From: Rhodococcus rhodnii
GTDB lineage: Bacteria; Actinomycetota; Actinomycetes; Mycobacteriales; Pseudonocardiaceae
Length of the DNA stretch: 38,040 nucleotides
Direction: 5' to 3'
Assembly: GCA_000720375.1 (NCBI GenBank)
Contig: JOAA01000053.1
Span: forward strand, 1-38,040
Positions 8,321-16,495 of this stretch are shown in pieces. Positions within the stretch are counted from its first letter, which is position 1. The number at the start of each line of letters is the position of its first letter. The position numbers and the translations under genes were made by a program. The notes below the pieces were generated by a model that ran no database searches, had not been told where the DNA came from, and saw only the letters and a list, made by a program, of their open reading frames with translations.

Positions 8321-9636
8321 GCGCCGTGCCTGCGCTGGAGAACATGCCCGGTCCGACCCTCCCCTCGGTTGCGCAGTCGGTGTTGTCCGCATTCATGCCG
8401 GTGCGTTTCGCGCAGGAGTGCAGGCGCAGGTACGGATCGGTGTTCCGGCTACGGGTCTTCCCGGTCGGCGATGTCGTCTGCGTCGCCGACCCAGTGTTGA
8501 TCAAGGAGGTGCTCACCTCCGATCCTGAGGTCTTCCGGGCGAGCGACGCCAACAACCTGATGGACTTCGTCGTCGGCAGGTCCTCACTGCTCACAATGGA
8601 CGGAACAGAGCACACGCGGCACCGGCAGCTGTTGCTGCCGCCGTTCCGGGGCACCAGCGTCAGCCGGTATCGGCACATCGTCGCGGAGGCGACCGCGGAG
8701 CACGTGCGCCGCTGGCCTGTCGGACGGCCGTTGCGCCTGCACCCGCTGCTGCAGGACATCACCCTGGAGGTCATGATGCGGGCGGTGTTCGGGATTACCG
8801 ACGCCGCGAAGCTCGCCGGGCTGCGGACGTTGGTTCCACGGCTGCTGCACCTGAATCCGTTGCTCATGCTCTTTCCTCAGTTGCGCAAGGACTTCGGCAA
8901 GCACAGCCCGTGGGGCCGGTTCGTGCACGTGCGTTCCAGCATCGACCGGATCTTGTTCGCCGAGATCGCCCGCAGGCGAGCCGAACCGGCGCTGGCCGAT
9001 CGTGACGACGTGCTGTCGCTGTTGCTGGCGGCGAAGTACGAAGACGGCGCGGAGCTGACCGATCAGGAACTACGTGATCAGCTGATCACCTTGCTGATGG
9101 TCGGGCACGAGACCAGCGCCACCGCGATGGCCTGGGTTTTCGAGCGCCTGGCGCGCCATCCGCGAGTGCTGGAAAGAACTGTGCAGGAGGTCGAGGACAG
9201 CGGAACGCGGTACGTGGACGCCCTGATTCACGAGACGTTGCGGGTGCGGCCGGTGGTGATGGACGTGGCCAGAGTGCCCAGTCGCGCGGTGCGAATCGGT
9301 GGGGCGACGGTGCCCGGCGGGGTGATGATCGCCCTGTCGCTCGCGCTGATGCACACATCAACGGAGCTCTACCCGGATCCAGCGAGTTTCGATCCCGAAC
9401 GGTTCGTCGGATCCAGACAGACGTCCTTCGCGTTCCTGCCGTTCGGTGGCGGTACACACCGCTGCCTCGGTGCTCACTTCGCGATGATGGAAATGCGGGA
9501 GATCATCAGCTCGGTCCTGCGCTCCCGCCGGTTGCGCCCGCTGCGCGGACCTGCTGAAGGCGTGCTGGCCCGTGGGCCGATGCTGGTGCCCGCCCGCGGA
9601 GCCAGGGTGGTGCTCGACCAGCATGTCGTGAACTAG
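8317..9636 (+). CDS. Cytochrome P450 (second of three)
   Basis: This 439-residue P450 is longer than its two neighbours and of a different subfamily. It has a proline-rich start (PGPTLP), I-helix VGHETSAT, K-helix ETLR, the PERF segment (DPERFVG) and heme loop FGGGTHRCLG with Cys383. This layout resembles CYP110-like and fatty-acid-hydroxylase-like bacterial P450s. All catalytic residues look standard. It is translationally coupled to the prenyl synthase through a GTGA overlap, so it probably acts early on the terpene skeleton. No membrane anchor or fused reductase is present. Substrate and position of oxidation are unknown. Confidence 0.93.
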   Translation: MSAVPALENMPGPTLPSVAQSVLSAFMPVRFAQECRRRYGSVFRLRVFPVGDVVCVADPVLIKEVLTSDPEVFRASDANNLMDFVVGRSSLLTMDGTEHTRHRQLLLPPFRGTSVSRYRHIVAEATAEHVRRWPVGRPLRLHPLLQDITLEVMMRAVFGITDAAKLAGLRTLVPRLLHLNPLLMLFPQLRKDFGKHSPWGRFVHVRSSIDRILFAEIARRRAEPALADRDDVLSLLLAAKYEDGAELTDQELRDQLITLLMVGHETSATAMAWVFERLARHPRVLERTVQEVEDSGTRYVDALIHETLRVRPVVMDVARVPSRAVRIGGATVPGGVMIALSLALMHTSTELYPDPASFDPERFVGSRQTSFAFLPFGGGTHRCLGAHFAMMEMREIISSVLRSRRLRPLRGPAEGVLARGPMLVPARGARVVLDQHVVN

Positions 9637-9641
9637 CTACA

Positions 9642-9660
9642 TAGTGAAGATACTTCATTA
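9642..9660. promoter_or_regulatory. Candidate operator before the ABC exporter
   Basis: TGAAG and CTTCA arms flank an ATA centre, and the symmetry extends to outer TA/TA pairs with one mismatch. It lies in the only AT-rich patch between the P450 stop and the exporter start. A repressor responding to the exported product is the usual logic; no adjacent repressor gene is seen. Confidence 0.45.
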
Positions 9661-9714
9661 TCTGCTAACGTCGACGATCGAACGCCGACGATCGACTCGA
9701 CCGGGGGAGCGCGG

Positions 9715-11511
9715 ATGACGATGGCCATCCAGGCCAAAGGGCTGAGCAAATCCTTCGGGGACACGCGCGCGCTGGACGGCGTCGACCTGGAGGTACCGAA
9801 CGGCACAGTGCTGGGCCTGCTCGGTCCCAACGGATCGGGCAAGACCACGACGGTGCGCATCCTCTCCACGCTGCTGCGCCCGGACGCCGGACACGCCGAG
9901 GTCAACGGGTTCGAGGTGGTCCGGCAGGCGGCCGACGTCCGCACACAGATCGGGCTCACCGGGCAGTACGCCGCAGTCGACGGGCAGCTCACCGCGACCG
10001 AGAACCTGATGATGATCGGCCGGCTGCTCGGCCTGCCGCAGGACGAGTGCGCGGGCCGCAGCGCCGAGCTGCTCGAGCGGTTCGGCCTGGCCGGGGATGC
10101 CGATCGCCTGGTGAAGACGTACTCCGGTGGCATGCGCAGACGGCTCGACCTGGCCGCGAGCATCGTGGGCAGGCCGAGGGTGCTGTTCCTGGACGAACCG
10201 ACCACCGGCCTCGATCCGCGCAGCCGCAGGGAACTGTGGGCGATGATCGGAGAACTGGTCGCCGACGGCACCACGGTGCTGCTTACCACCCAGTACCTCG
10301 ACGAAGCCGACGCGTTGGCGGACTCCATCGTCGTGCTCGACGGCGGACGGGTCATCGCGCGTGGCACCGCCGACGAACTCAAGCGGCAGGTTGGCGGACA
10401 GGTCCTCGACGTGGTCCTCGGCGACAAGAACGCAGTGCCCGCCGCGGTCGCCGTGCTGTCCGAAGTGGCCGCCGGAGACGTCACGGCCGACCGGCTGACC
10501 GGCCGGATCGAGATCACAGTGGACAGTCCGGCCAGCACGGCGACCGCGATCCGCGGGCTCGACGAGGCGGGGATCGCGGTCACCGACCTGAGCCTGCGGC
10601 AGCCGAGCCTCGATGATGTTTTCCTCGCCATCACCGGGCACCGCACCACCGTCGAGCAAGACCCGCAGGACACGGGCTCCCGCGCGAGTACGCACCATCG
10701 ACATGTGTCGACAAAGGACAGTGCGCGGCCGGTGAAGAGACGTGGCGTGCCCGGTGCGGTGGCCGACGCCGGGATCGTCGCCCGCCGCAATCTCCTGCAA
10801 CTGTGGCGCAGCCCGTCGTACGTCGCGTTCTCGTTGCTCCAGCCGGTGATCTTCGTCCTGCTGTTCACCTGGGTCTTCGGTGGCGCGATCCTGCCGCAGG
10901 GCGACTACATCTCGTTCGTGATGCCGGGGATCATCGTCGAGATGATCGGTTTCGACGCGCTGGGCACCGCCACCGGCATGAACTCCGATCTGCGCAACGG
11001 GATCATCGACCGGTTCCGTTCGTTGCCGATGGCACGTTCGGCCGTGCTGGGCGGACGTGTGCTCGCCGACACCGTGCGAACACTGTCGAGCGTGTTGATC
11101 GTGACGGCTGTCGGGTGGCTGCTCGGTTTCCGGCTGACGACCGGTCTGCTGCCCGTGCTGGCCGCACTGGCGCTCGCAACGGCCTTCGGAATCGCGCTGA
11201 TCTGGCTCAACGCCTGGATCGGGCTCACCGTGCGCAGCCCGGAAGCCGTCCAGGCGGCCAGCATGATCTGGCTGTTCCCCCTGGTGTTCGGCAGTTCGGC
11301 GTTCGTGCCAGTCGAGACAATGCCGCAATGGCTGCAAGTCGCGGTCAACGTCAACCCGATCACGTCGGTGGTCGACGCGATCCGCGGGCTGGTGCTCGGC
11401 GGTCCCGTCGCCATGCCGGTGCTCTACTCACTGGCCTGGATCATCGGACTGACCACCGTTTTCTGGAGCCTCTCGGTGCACAGGTACCAGCGGATGAAGA
11501 CGCTCGTCTGA
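9715..11511 (+). CDS. ABC exporter, fused ATPase and permease (DrrA-DrrB-like)
   Basis: This 598-residue protein joins the two halves of an antibiotic exporter that are usually separate genes. Residues 1 to about 310 form a DrrA-type ATPase: Walker A GPNGSGKTT, signature YSGGMRRRLDLAA, Walker B VLFLDEPTTGLD. The DrrA-specific C-terminal domain follows (QPSLDDVFLAITG). After a charged linker (about 320-350) comes an ABC-2 permease with about six hydrophobic segments, starting at RRNLLQLWRSPSY. It should dimerise and pump the product out, giving self-resistance. A GGGGGAG lies before the ATG. It has a candidate operator at 9642 and ends four bases from the convergent UbiA gene. Confidence 0.93.
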   Translation: MTMAIQAKGLSKSFGDTRALDGVDLEVPNGTVLGLLGPNGSGKTTTVRILSTLLRPDAGHAEVNGFEVVRQAADVRTQIGLTGQYAAVDGQLTATENLMMIGRLLGLPQDECAGRSAELLERFGLAGDADRLVKTYSGGMRRRLDLAASIVGRPRVLFLDEPTTGLDPRSRRELWAMIGELVADGTTVLLTTQYLDEADALADSIVVLDGGRVIARGTADELKRQVGGQVLDVVLGDKNAVPAAVAVLSEVAAGDVTADRLTGRIEITVDSPASTATAIRGLDEAGIAVTDLSLRQPSLDDVFLAITGHRTTVEQDPQDTGSRASTHHRHVSTKDSARPVKRRGVPGAVADAGIVARRNLLQLWRSPSYVAFSLLQPVIFVLLFTWVFGGAILPQGDYISFVMPGIIVEMIGFDALGTATGMNSDLRNGIIDRFRSLPMARSAVLGGRVLADTVRTLSSVLIVTAVGWLLGFRLTTGLLPVLAALALATAFGIALIWLNAWIGLTVRSPEAVQAASMIWLFPLVFGSSAFVPVETMPQWLQVAVNVNPITSVVDAIRGLVLGGPVAMPVLYSLAWIIGLTTVFWSLSVHRYQRMKTLV

Positions 11512-11515
11512 CGTC

Positions 11516-12517
11516 TCACCAGCTGTGCCTGCCCGGTTGGTGTCGGGCCCGCATCCAGGACTGCGCCAGCACGGTCAGTCCCGCGGTGGCGGCGAGCAAC
11601 GCGAAACCGGTCAGCGGCCGCCCGGCGAGCAGGATGAACCCGCTGGCCAAGACAAGTCTCTCCACGACCAGGATCTCGTGCGCGCGCAGCCCGGTGCGGC
11701 GGCTGATCGGTCTGTCGGAGGTCACCAGGATTGCAGTGGACACCACGGTCAGTGCCACGGACACGGCCAGGAAGCCGAAGTAGGCGGACAGGTTCTCCGG
11801 CTCGCCTGCCGTGATCGGGAACGCCACTGCCCCTACCAGCCAGGCGGCGTTGAGCACGTGCAACACACGCAGCGCGGTGGCATCGCCGTATCGCGCCGGG
11901 ACGGTCATGTAGCCGCCGGCCCTGTCACTGTCCACATCGCACAGAGTGCCCACCAGATTCGACGCGGAGTCGTGCAGCCAGAACACCAACGCAATCGGCA
12001 ACAGATGCGGCGGTGGTAGCGGGGGCGTGGTCTGTACCGCCATGGTGCCGAGCAGGAACGCTGTCGCGGTCGGGCCACCTCGCACCAGATTGCCCCACAC
12101 GCCTCGCGCCTTGAGGAACCGGCTGTAGGAAACGCCGAGGACGAGCGACAAGGCGACCAGGGCGATGTTCGACGGATTCACGGCCACCGCCAGAGCGAGT
12201 CCGATGACGATGGTCGTGACCATTCCGGTGAACGCCGCCCGTGGAGTCATCCGGCCGGAGGGGATCGGCCGATGCGGTTTCGCGGTCGCGTCCAGCCGCC
12301 GGTCGAAATAGTCGCCGCCGTACAGCGAAGCGAGCCAGCCGAGCGTGACAGCTGCCCACGCCGCGGCCAGGCGCCAGCCGGAGACCTCCGCGCCGGTCAG
12401 GAAGGCGCCCGCCAGCGTCACGAGGCCGACGTACCACAGGGAGTCGGGACGGCACGTCTCCAGATGCGCCGTGACGGACGAGCGCGCCGGACGATTCTGC
12501 ACGTTTTTGTCAGTCAC
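11516..12517 (-). CDS. UbiA-family prenyltransferase or cyclase-like membrane protein
   Basis: This 333-residue integral membrane protein has about eight or nine hydrophobic helices. The first aspartate motif is GGDYFDRRLDATAKPHRPIPSG (Asp69, Asp72, Asp76), close to archaeal DGGGP-synthase type, but the leading Asn of NDxxD is Gly68. The second motif is CDVDSDRAGG (Asp194, Asp196, Asp198). UbiA enzymes use Mg-bound prenyl diphosphates. Most transfer the chain to an aromatic or lipid acceptor, and some actinomycete members are terpene cyclases. No classical class I terpene synthase is visible here, so this protein is the best candidate for the step that loses diphosphate. The GTG start has AGGG upstream. 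It is divergent from the radical SAM operon. Confidence 0.88.
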   Translation of the reverse strand: MTDKNVQNRPARSSVTAHLETCRPDSLWYVGLVTLAGAFLTGAEVSGWRLAAAWAAVTLGWLASLYGGDYFDRRLDATAKPHRPIPSGRMTPRAAFTGMVTTIVIGLALAVAVNPSNIALVALSLVLGVSYSRFLKARGVWGNLVRGGPTATAFLLGTMAVQTTPPLPPPHLLPIALVFWLHDSASNLVGTLCDVDSDRAGGYMTVPARYGDATALRVLHVLNAAWLVGAVAFPITAGEPENLSAYFGFLAVSVALTVVSTAILVTSDRPISRRTGLRAHEILVVERLVLASGFILLAGRPLTGFALLAATAGLTVLAQSWMRARHQPGRHSW

Positions 12518-12574
12518 ATGCCCTCGCTTTCTTGGCCATCGGGCTTGCTAGCAGAAACAGGGCCTCCTCCGATT

Positions 12575-12612
12575 TGTCAAGCTGTTCGCCGCGATCCGTT
12601 CACGGCTTGACA
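12575..12612. promoter_or_regulatory. Divergent -35-like inverted repeat
   Basis: TGTCAAGC (12575-12582) and GCTTGACA (12605-12612) are reverse complements. Each contains a consensus TTGACA -35 box reading outward, leftward to the UbiA gene and rightward to the radical SAM operon. A weak -10 (CATTCT, 12631-12636) follows the rightward box after an 18-base spacer. The repeat may also be one regulator's paired site. Confidence 0.5.
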
Positions 12613-12711
12613 TGGTGTTCATCCGATCTGCATTCTTCGGCGACTCCGGATTGTTGGCGGACACAGGGCAGTGAAATCCTCATCTCCTGGACTTTGTGAG
12701 GCGGTCTTCGG

Positions 12712-14646
12712 ATGGCGGTTAAGGAAAGGCTTTCTGTTTTTCTGGTGCAGCAGGGTGTGTGGGACCTGCCGCTGGAGTCCATGCCGCTGGCCTCCGGCTA
12801 TCTCAAGGCGATGGCACTCGCCGACGACCGGTTGCGCGATCGGGTGGACATCACGATCCACAACTTCCGGGGCGGCGACAGCCTCACCAAAATGGCTCAC
12901 CGGATATTTCGTGACGCTCCGCCGGACGTCATAGCGTTCTCCGTGCTCGGGTGGAACTTCCGCGAGTTCGGTGCGCTGGCCGAGACGTTCAAGCAGGTGA
13001 ACCCGGACGGATGGGTGATCCTCGGCGGTACGCACGTGGCGAACCAGGCGGCGCGGACGTTCCGGCTGTTCCCCGAAGTCGACATCATCGTCAACGGCGA
13101 GGGCGAGTTGGTGTTCCCCGATCTGCTGCACGCGTGCCTACGGGGAACGTCTCCGCACAATCTGGGACTGATTTCCGGGATTTCGTTCCGCGGCGCGGGC
13201 GACGAGGTCGTCACGACATTGCCGAGGGACCGCATCGAGGACCTCGACATCATTCCGTCACCTTTTCTGACAGGGGCCATCGACCTCACCGACGACAACG
13301 GGAGGTTTCGCTACGACGTCGCACTGATGGAAACCAACAGGGGCTGTCCGTACAAATGCTCGTTCTGCTATTGGGGCGGCGCGGTCGGGCAACGGATCCG
13401 CGCGTTCTCCCGGGCACGGCTGCGGGCCGAGTTGGAACTTTTCGCCCAGCACAAGGTGCACACCATCGTGCTGTGCGACGCCAACTTCGGAATCCTGCCG
13501 ATCGACGCGGAGTTCGTCGAGGACATCCTCGCGGTGCGGGCGGAATTCGGCTACCCGCGCGCGCTGGAGACCTCATGGGCCAAGAACAAGTCGAAGCTCT
13601 TTTACGACATCGTCCACACGATGAAGCAGGCCGGTCTGCGCAGTTCGTTCACGCTCGCCCTGCAAACGCTCAGCGATGACGCGCTACGCACGATGAACCG
13701 CCGAAACATGAAGGTCAACGACTGGGAGGACCTCGCCCGGTGGCTGGACGAAGAAGGACTGGACTGCTACGCCGAGCTCATCTGGGGAGCGCCCGGCGAG
13801 ACCGTCGAGTCGTTCATGGCGGGGTACGACCGGCTGTCGAAGCACGTCTCCCGGATCGCGGTCTACCCGCTGCACCTGTTGCCGAACACGGACTACTCCG
13901 AGAAGAAGAGCGAGTACGGGATCGTGTCGGTGCGCGGTGACCACGACGATTTCGAGTACCTGCTGTCGCACAACACGATGACCTTGCAGGAGAACCAGTT
14001 CGTCAAACGATTCCTATTCTGGACGAGGGTGATGGCGGAGAACGCCGTGCTGCGCCACGTCTGGGTCGGGATCCGTGAGCTGACCGAGTTGACGCAGTCG
14101 CAAGTGCTGCGTGACCTCGACGAGTGGGTCCAACAGACCGACGACGAGGCCGCCGCGGTGCTGCGGGACGCGGTCGAGCGTGCCGCGAGCAGTGACGTCG
14201 CTTACGGGGACGCCATCCGCTACCTTTTCGGCGACCCGGACGCCGGCCGAATGCTCGAACGCTGGTGGCGTGAGGCGGTCCGGCCGAAGCTGACACCGGA
14301 CCGAGCCGATCTGCTCGACGAGGTCCTCCGCTACGACCTGCTCACGCAGCCCGTCTACCACCTGCCCGACGCGGCGGCCGCCGCCGAGCCGCTGGAAGTG
14401 GTGGAGGTCCGGGGATCGCAGTACTTCGTACGCCGGAACCTGGTGTTGCGCTTTGACGTGCCGGCGATCGTCTCGGCGTTGCGCCGGAAACAGGATCCCG
14501 GCCTGGACGCGGTGACCAAGACCGTGGACCTGTACTACCGGACCGGCGCGGAGAACTTCATCGGTTCGACCAACCACGAGGAGATCGTTTACTTCATGGG
14601 CCTCACCGAGGAGGAACTGCACGCGATGATACCGGCGGAAGCATGA
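12712..14646 (+). CDS. B12-binding radical SAM enzyme
   Basis: This 644-residue protein has an N-terminal cobalamin-binding Rossmann domain (about 10-150, with the ILGGTH segment). A radical SAM barrel follows with the [4Fe-4S] motif C-x3-C-x2-C at Cys212, Cys216 and Cys219 (RGCPYKCSFC). The long C-terminal region from about 420 is not assigned. No DxHxxG motif is seen, which is common in B12 radical SAM methylases that bind cobalamin base-off. Characterised relatives (Fom3, PhpK, GenK, MoeK5) methylate unactivated carbon or phosphorus; some catalyse rearrangements. In this cluster C-methylation of the terpenoid is plausible but unproven. It opens the long operon and its stop overlaps the dxs start (ATGA). 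The hopanoid enzyme HpnJ was considered, but no squalene genes are present. Confidence 0.88.
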   Translation: MAVKERLSVFLVQQGVWDLPLESMPLASGYLKAMALADDRLRDRVDITIHNFRGGDSLTKMAHRIFRDAPPDVIAFSVLGWNFREFGALAETFKQVNPDGWVILGGTHVANQAARTFRLFPEVDIIVNGEGELVFPDLLHACLRGTSPHNLGLISGISFRGAGDEVVTTLPRDRIEDLDIIPSPFLTGAIDLTDDNGRFRYDVALMETNRGCPYKCSFCYWGGAVGQRIRAFSRARLRAELELFAQHKVHTIVLCDANFGILPIDAEFVEDILAVRAEFGYPRALETSWAKNKSKLFYDIVHTMKQAGLRSSFTLALQTLSDDALRTMNRRNMKVNDWEDLARWLDEEGLDCYAELIWGAPGETVESFMAGYDRLSKHVSRIAVYPLHLLPNTDYSEKKSEYGIVSVRGDHDDFEYLLSHNTMTLQENQFVKRFLFWTRVMAENAVLRHVWVGIRELTELTQSQVLRDLDEWVQQTDDEAAAVLRDAVERAASSDVAYGDAIRYLFGDPDAGRMLERWWREAVRPKLTPDRADLLDEVLRYDLLTQPVYHLPDAAAAAEPLEVVEVRGSQYFVRRNLVLRFDVPAIVSALRRKQDPGLDAVTKTVDLYYRTGAENFIGSTNHEEIVYFMGLTEEELHAMIPAEA

Positions 14647-16457
14647 TGGCGGGCGGCTCACTACTGTCTGAAGTGGACGGTCCGGGTGCGGTGAAGGCGA
14701 TGGGCGGCGGCCAGTTGGTCCGGCTCGCCGACGAGATCAGGCAGTTCCTGGTGACTTCGCTCGCGGGCACCGGTGGGCACCTCGGCTCCAACCTCGGCGT
14801 CGTCGAGCTGACCATCGCGCTGCACCGGGTGTTCGACTCGCCGAGGGACCGAATCCTGTTCGACACCGGGCATCAGGCCTACGTCCACAAGATCCTCACC
14901 GGTCGCCGGGACGGCTTCGGCAGGCTGCGCAAGCAGGGTGGCTTGTCCGGTTACCCCAGCCAGGACGAGTCGGAGCACGACGTCATCGCCAACTCGCACG
15001 CGTCGACGGCGATGTCCTACGCCGACGGTCTCGCCAAGGGCTATCAGCTGAGTGACGAGAACGACCGGCACGTCGTCGCGGTGATCGGCGACGGGTCACT
15101 CACCGGCGGGATGGCCTGGGAGGCGTTGAACAACATCGCCGCGGCAGGGCGTCCGGTGATCATCGTGCTCAACGACAACGGCCGCTCGTACTCGCCGACC
15201 GCCGGCGCACTGGCCACGCACCTGAAAGCACTCAGGAACGGAGCACCTGGCGGCAGCACGTTCTTCGAGGTGCTCGGGCTGGAGTACCAGGGCCCGGTCG
15301 ACGGCCACGATCTCAGCGCCTTGCAGCAGGCGTTCGAGCGGGCCAAACACGCCGGTCGGCCCGTCCTGGTGCACTGCGTGACCCGCAAAGGCAAGGGATA
15401 CGGTCCCGCGGAGGCCGACGACGTCGACCACCTGCACGCCACCGGGGCCTTCGAGCCCACCACCGGCAAACCGGTCGGCACCACCCAGCGCAGTTGGACG
15501 TCGGTGTTCGGCTCCGAGTTGCTGGCGCTCGCGCGCCAGGACCCGAAGCTCGTCGCTATCACGGCCGCCATGCTGGTCCCTACCGGACTCCATGAGCTGC
15601 AACGGGCCCATCCGGACCGGGTGTACGACGTTGGCCTGGCCGAGCAGCACGCGGTCACCTCGGCCGCCGGGCTGGCACTCGCGGGTATGCACCCCGTCGT
15701 GGCGATCTACTCGACGTTCCTCAACCGGGCCTTCGACCAGGTCCTGCTCGACCTCGCGCTGCACAACGCCGCTGTCACGCTCGTGCTGGACCGGGCGGGG
15801 ATCACCGGCGAGGATGGCCCAAGCCACCACGGCATATGGGACCTGTCGATCCTGCGGCTGGTTCCAGGCATGCGAGTGGCCGCGCCCAGGGACGGCCGGA
15901 GGCTCGCCGAACTGCTGGCCCAGTCGGTGGCCTGCACCGGTCACCCCACCGCGTTGCGTTTCCCCAAAGGCCCCGTTCACCCCGACATCCCGACCTTGCG
16001 AGTCGTCGACGGGATGGATGTGCTGCGCACCGGCAGCAGTCCTGACGTCCTCGTCGTGAGCGTCGGTGCGATGGCGACGGCATGCGTCGCCGCCGCGGAT
16101 CTGCTCGCCGTACAGGGCATCGGAGTGACGGTGATCGACCCGCGTTGGGTCGCTCCCGTGCAGGAAGGCCTTGCGGTGCTGGGGGAGCGGCACCGGATGG
16201 TCGTGGTCGTCGAGGACAGTGGTGAAGTGGGTGGCGTCGGCGACGGTGTGGTCCGTCTGCTGAGGGAGCGCCGGATCGCCACCAGGTTTCTGGGAGTCGC
16301 TGTTCCACAAAGGTTCCACGAACACGCCGCACGTGACGCGATCCTCACGGCCGCGGGAATGGACGCGCGGTCACTCGCCACGGCTATCACGGTCGGGCTC
16401 GACAACGTCACGGCCGTGCCTCGTGACCTCCGGATGCTCGCCGAGCGCAGCAGCTGA
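14643..16457 (+). CDS. dxs: 1-deoxy-D-xylulose-5-phosphate synthase
   Basis: This 604-residue thiamine-diphosphate enzyme condenses pyruvate with glyceraldehyde 3-phosphate, the entry and main control step of the MEP pathway. The N-terminal domain has GGHLGSNLGVVELT, the substrate-pocket histidine in DTGHQAYVHK, and the cofactor motif GDGSLTGGMAWEALNN. The pyrimidine domain has VGLAEQHAVTSAAGLA and DRAGITGEDGPSHHG. All segments look complete, though at 604 residues it is slightly shorter than housekeeping copies. It overlaps the radical SAM gene by four bases and lies 38 bases before the cyclase, so it is probably a cluster-dedicated second copy that boosts C5 supply. The start could be either ATG of ATGATG. 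Confidence 0.97.
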   Translation: MMAGGSLLSEVDGPGAVKAMGGGQLVRLADEIRQFLVTSLAGTGGHLGSNLGVVELTIALHRVFDSPRDRILFDTGHQAYVHKILTGRRDGFGRLRKQGGLSGYPSQDESEHDVIANSHASTAMSYADGLAKGYQLSDENDRHVVAVIGDGSLTGGMAWEALNNIAAAGRPVIIVLNDNGRSYSPTAGALATHLKALRNGAPGGSTFFEVLGLEYQGPVDGHDLSALQQAFERAKHAGRPVLVHCVTRKGKGYGPAEADDVDHLHATGAFEPTTGKPVGTTQRSWTSVFGSELLALARQDPKLVAITAAMLVPTGLHELQRAHPDRVYDVGLAEQHAVTSAAGLALAGMHPVVAIYSTFLNRAFDQVLLDLALHNAAVTLVLDRAGITGEDGPSHHGIWDLSILRLVPGMRVAAPRDGRRLAELLAQSVACTGHPTALRFPKGPVHPDIPTLRVVDGMDVLRTGSSPDVLVVSVGAMATACVAAADLLAVQGIGVTVIDPRWVAPVQEGLAVLGERHRMVVVVEDSGEVGGVGDGVVRLLRERRIATRFLGVAVPQRFHEHAARDAILTAAGMDARSLATAITVGLDNVTAVPRDLRMLAERSS

Positions 16458-16495
16458 ACCCTTCAGAACATGTCGACCCAGTGACGGAGGACGCC

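Noticed and set aside
9658..11337. 559-codon frame antisense to the ABC exporter
   Set aside because: It is low-complexity, lacks a ribosome site and opposes a gene with complete Walker and signature motifs.
12520..12711. Cobalamin riboswitch before the B12 radical SAM gene
   Set aside because: I could not find a B12-box-like core or a convincing multi-stem layout in this 190-base region.
15096..16325. 409-codon frame antisense to dxs
   Set aside because: The dxs frame has all family motifs; the antisense peptide has none.
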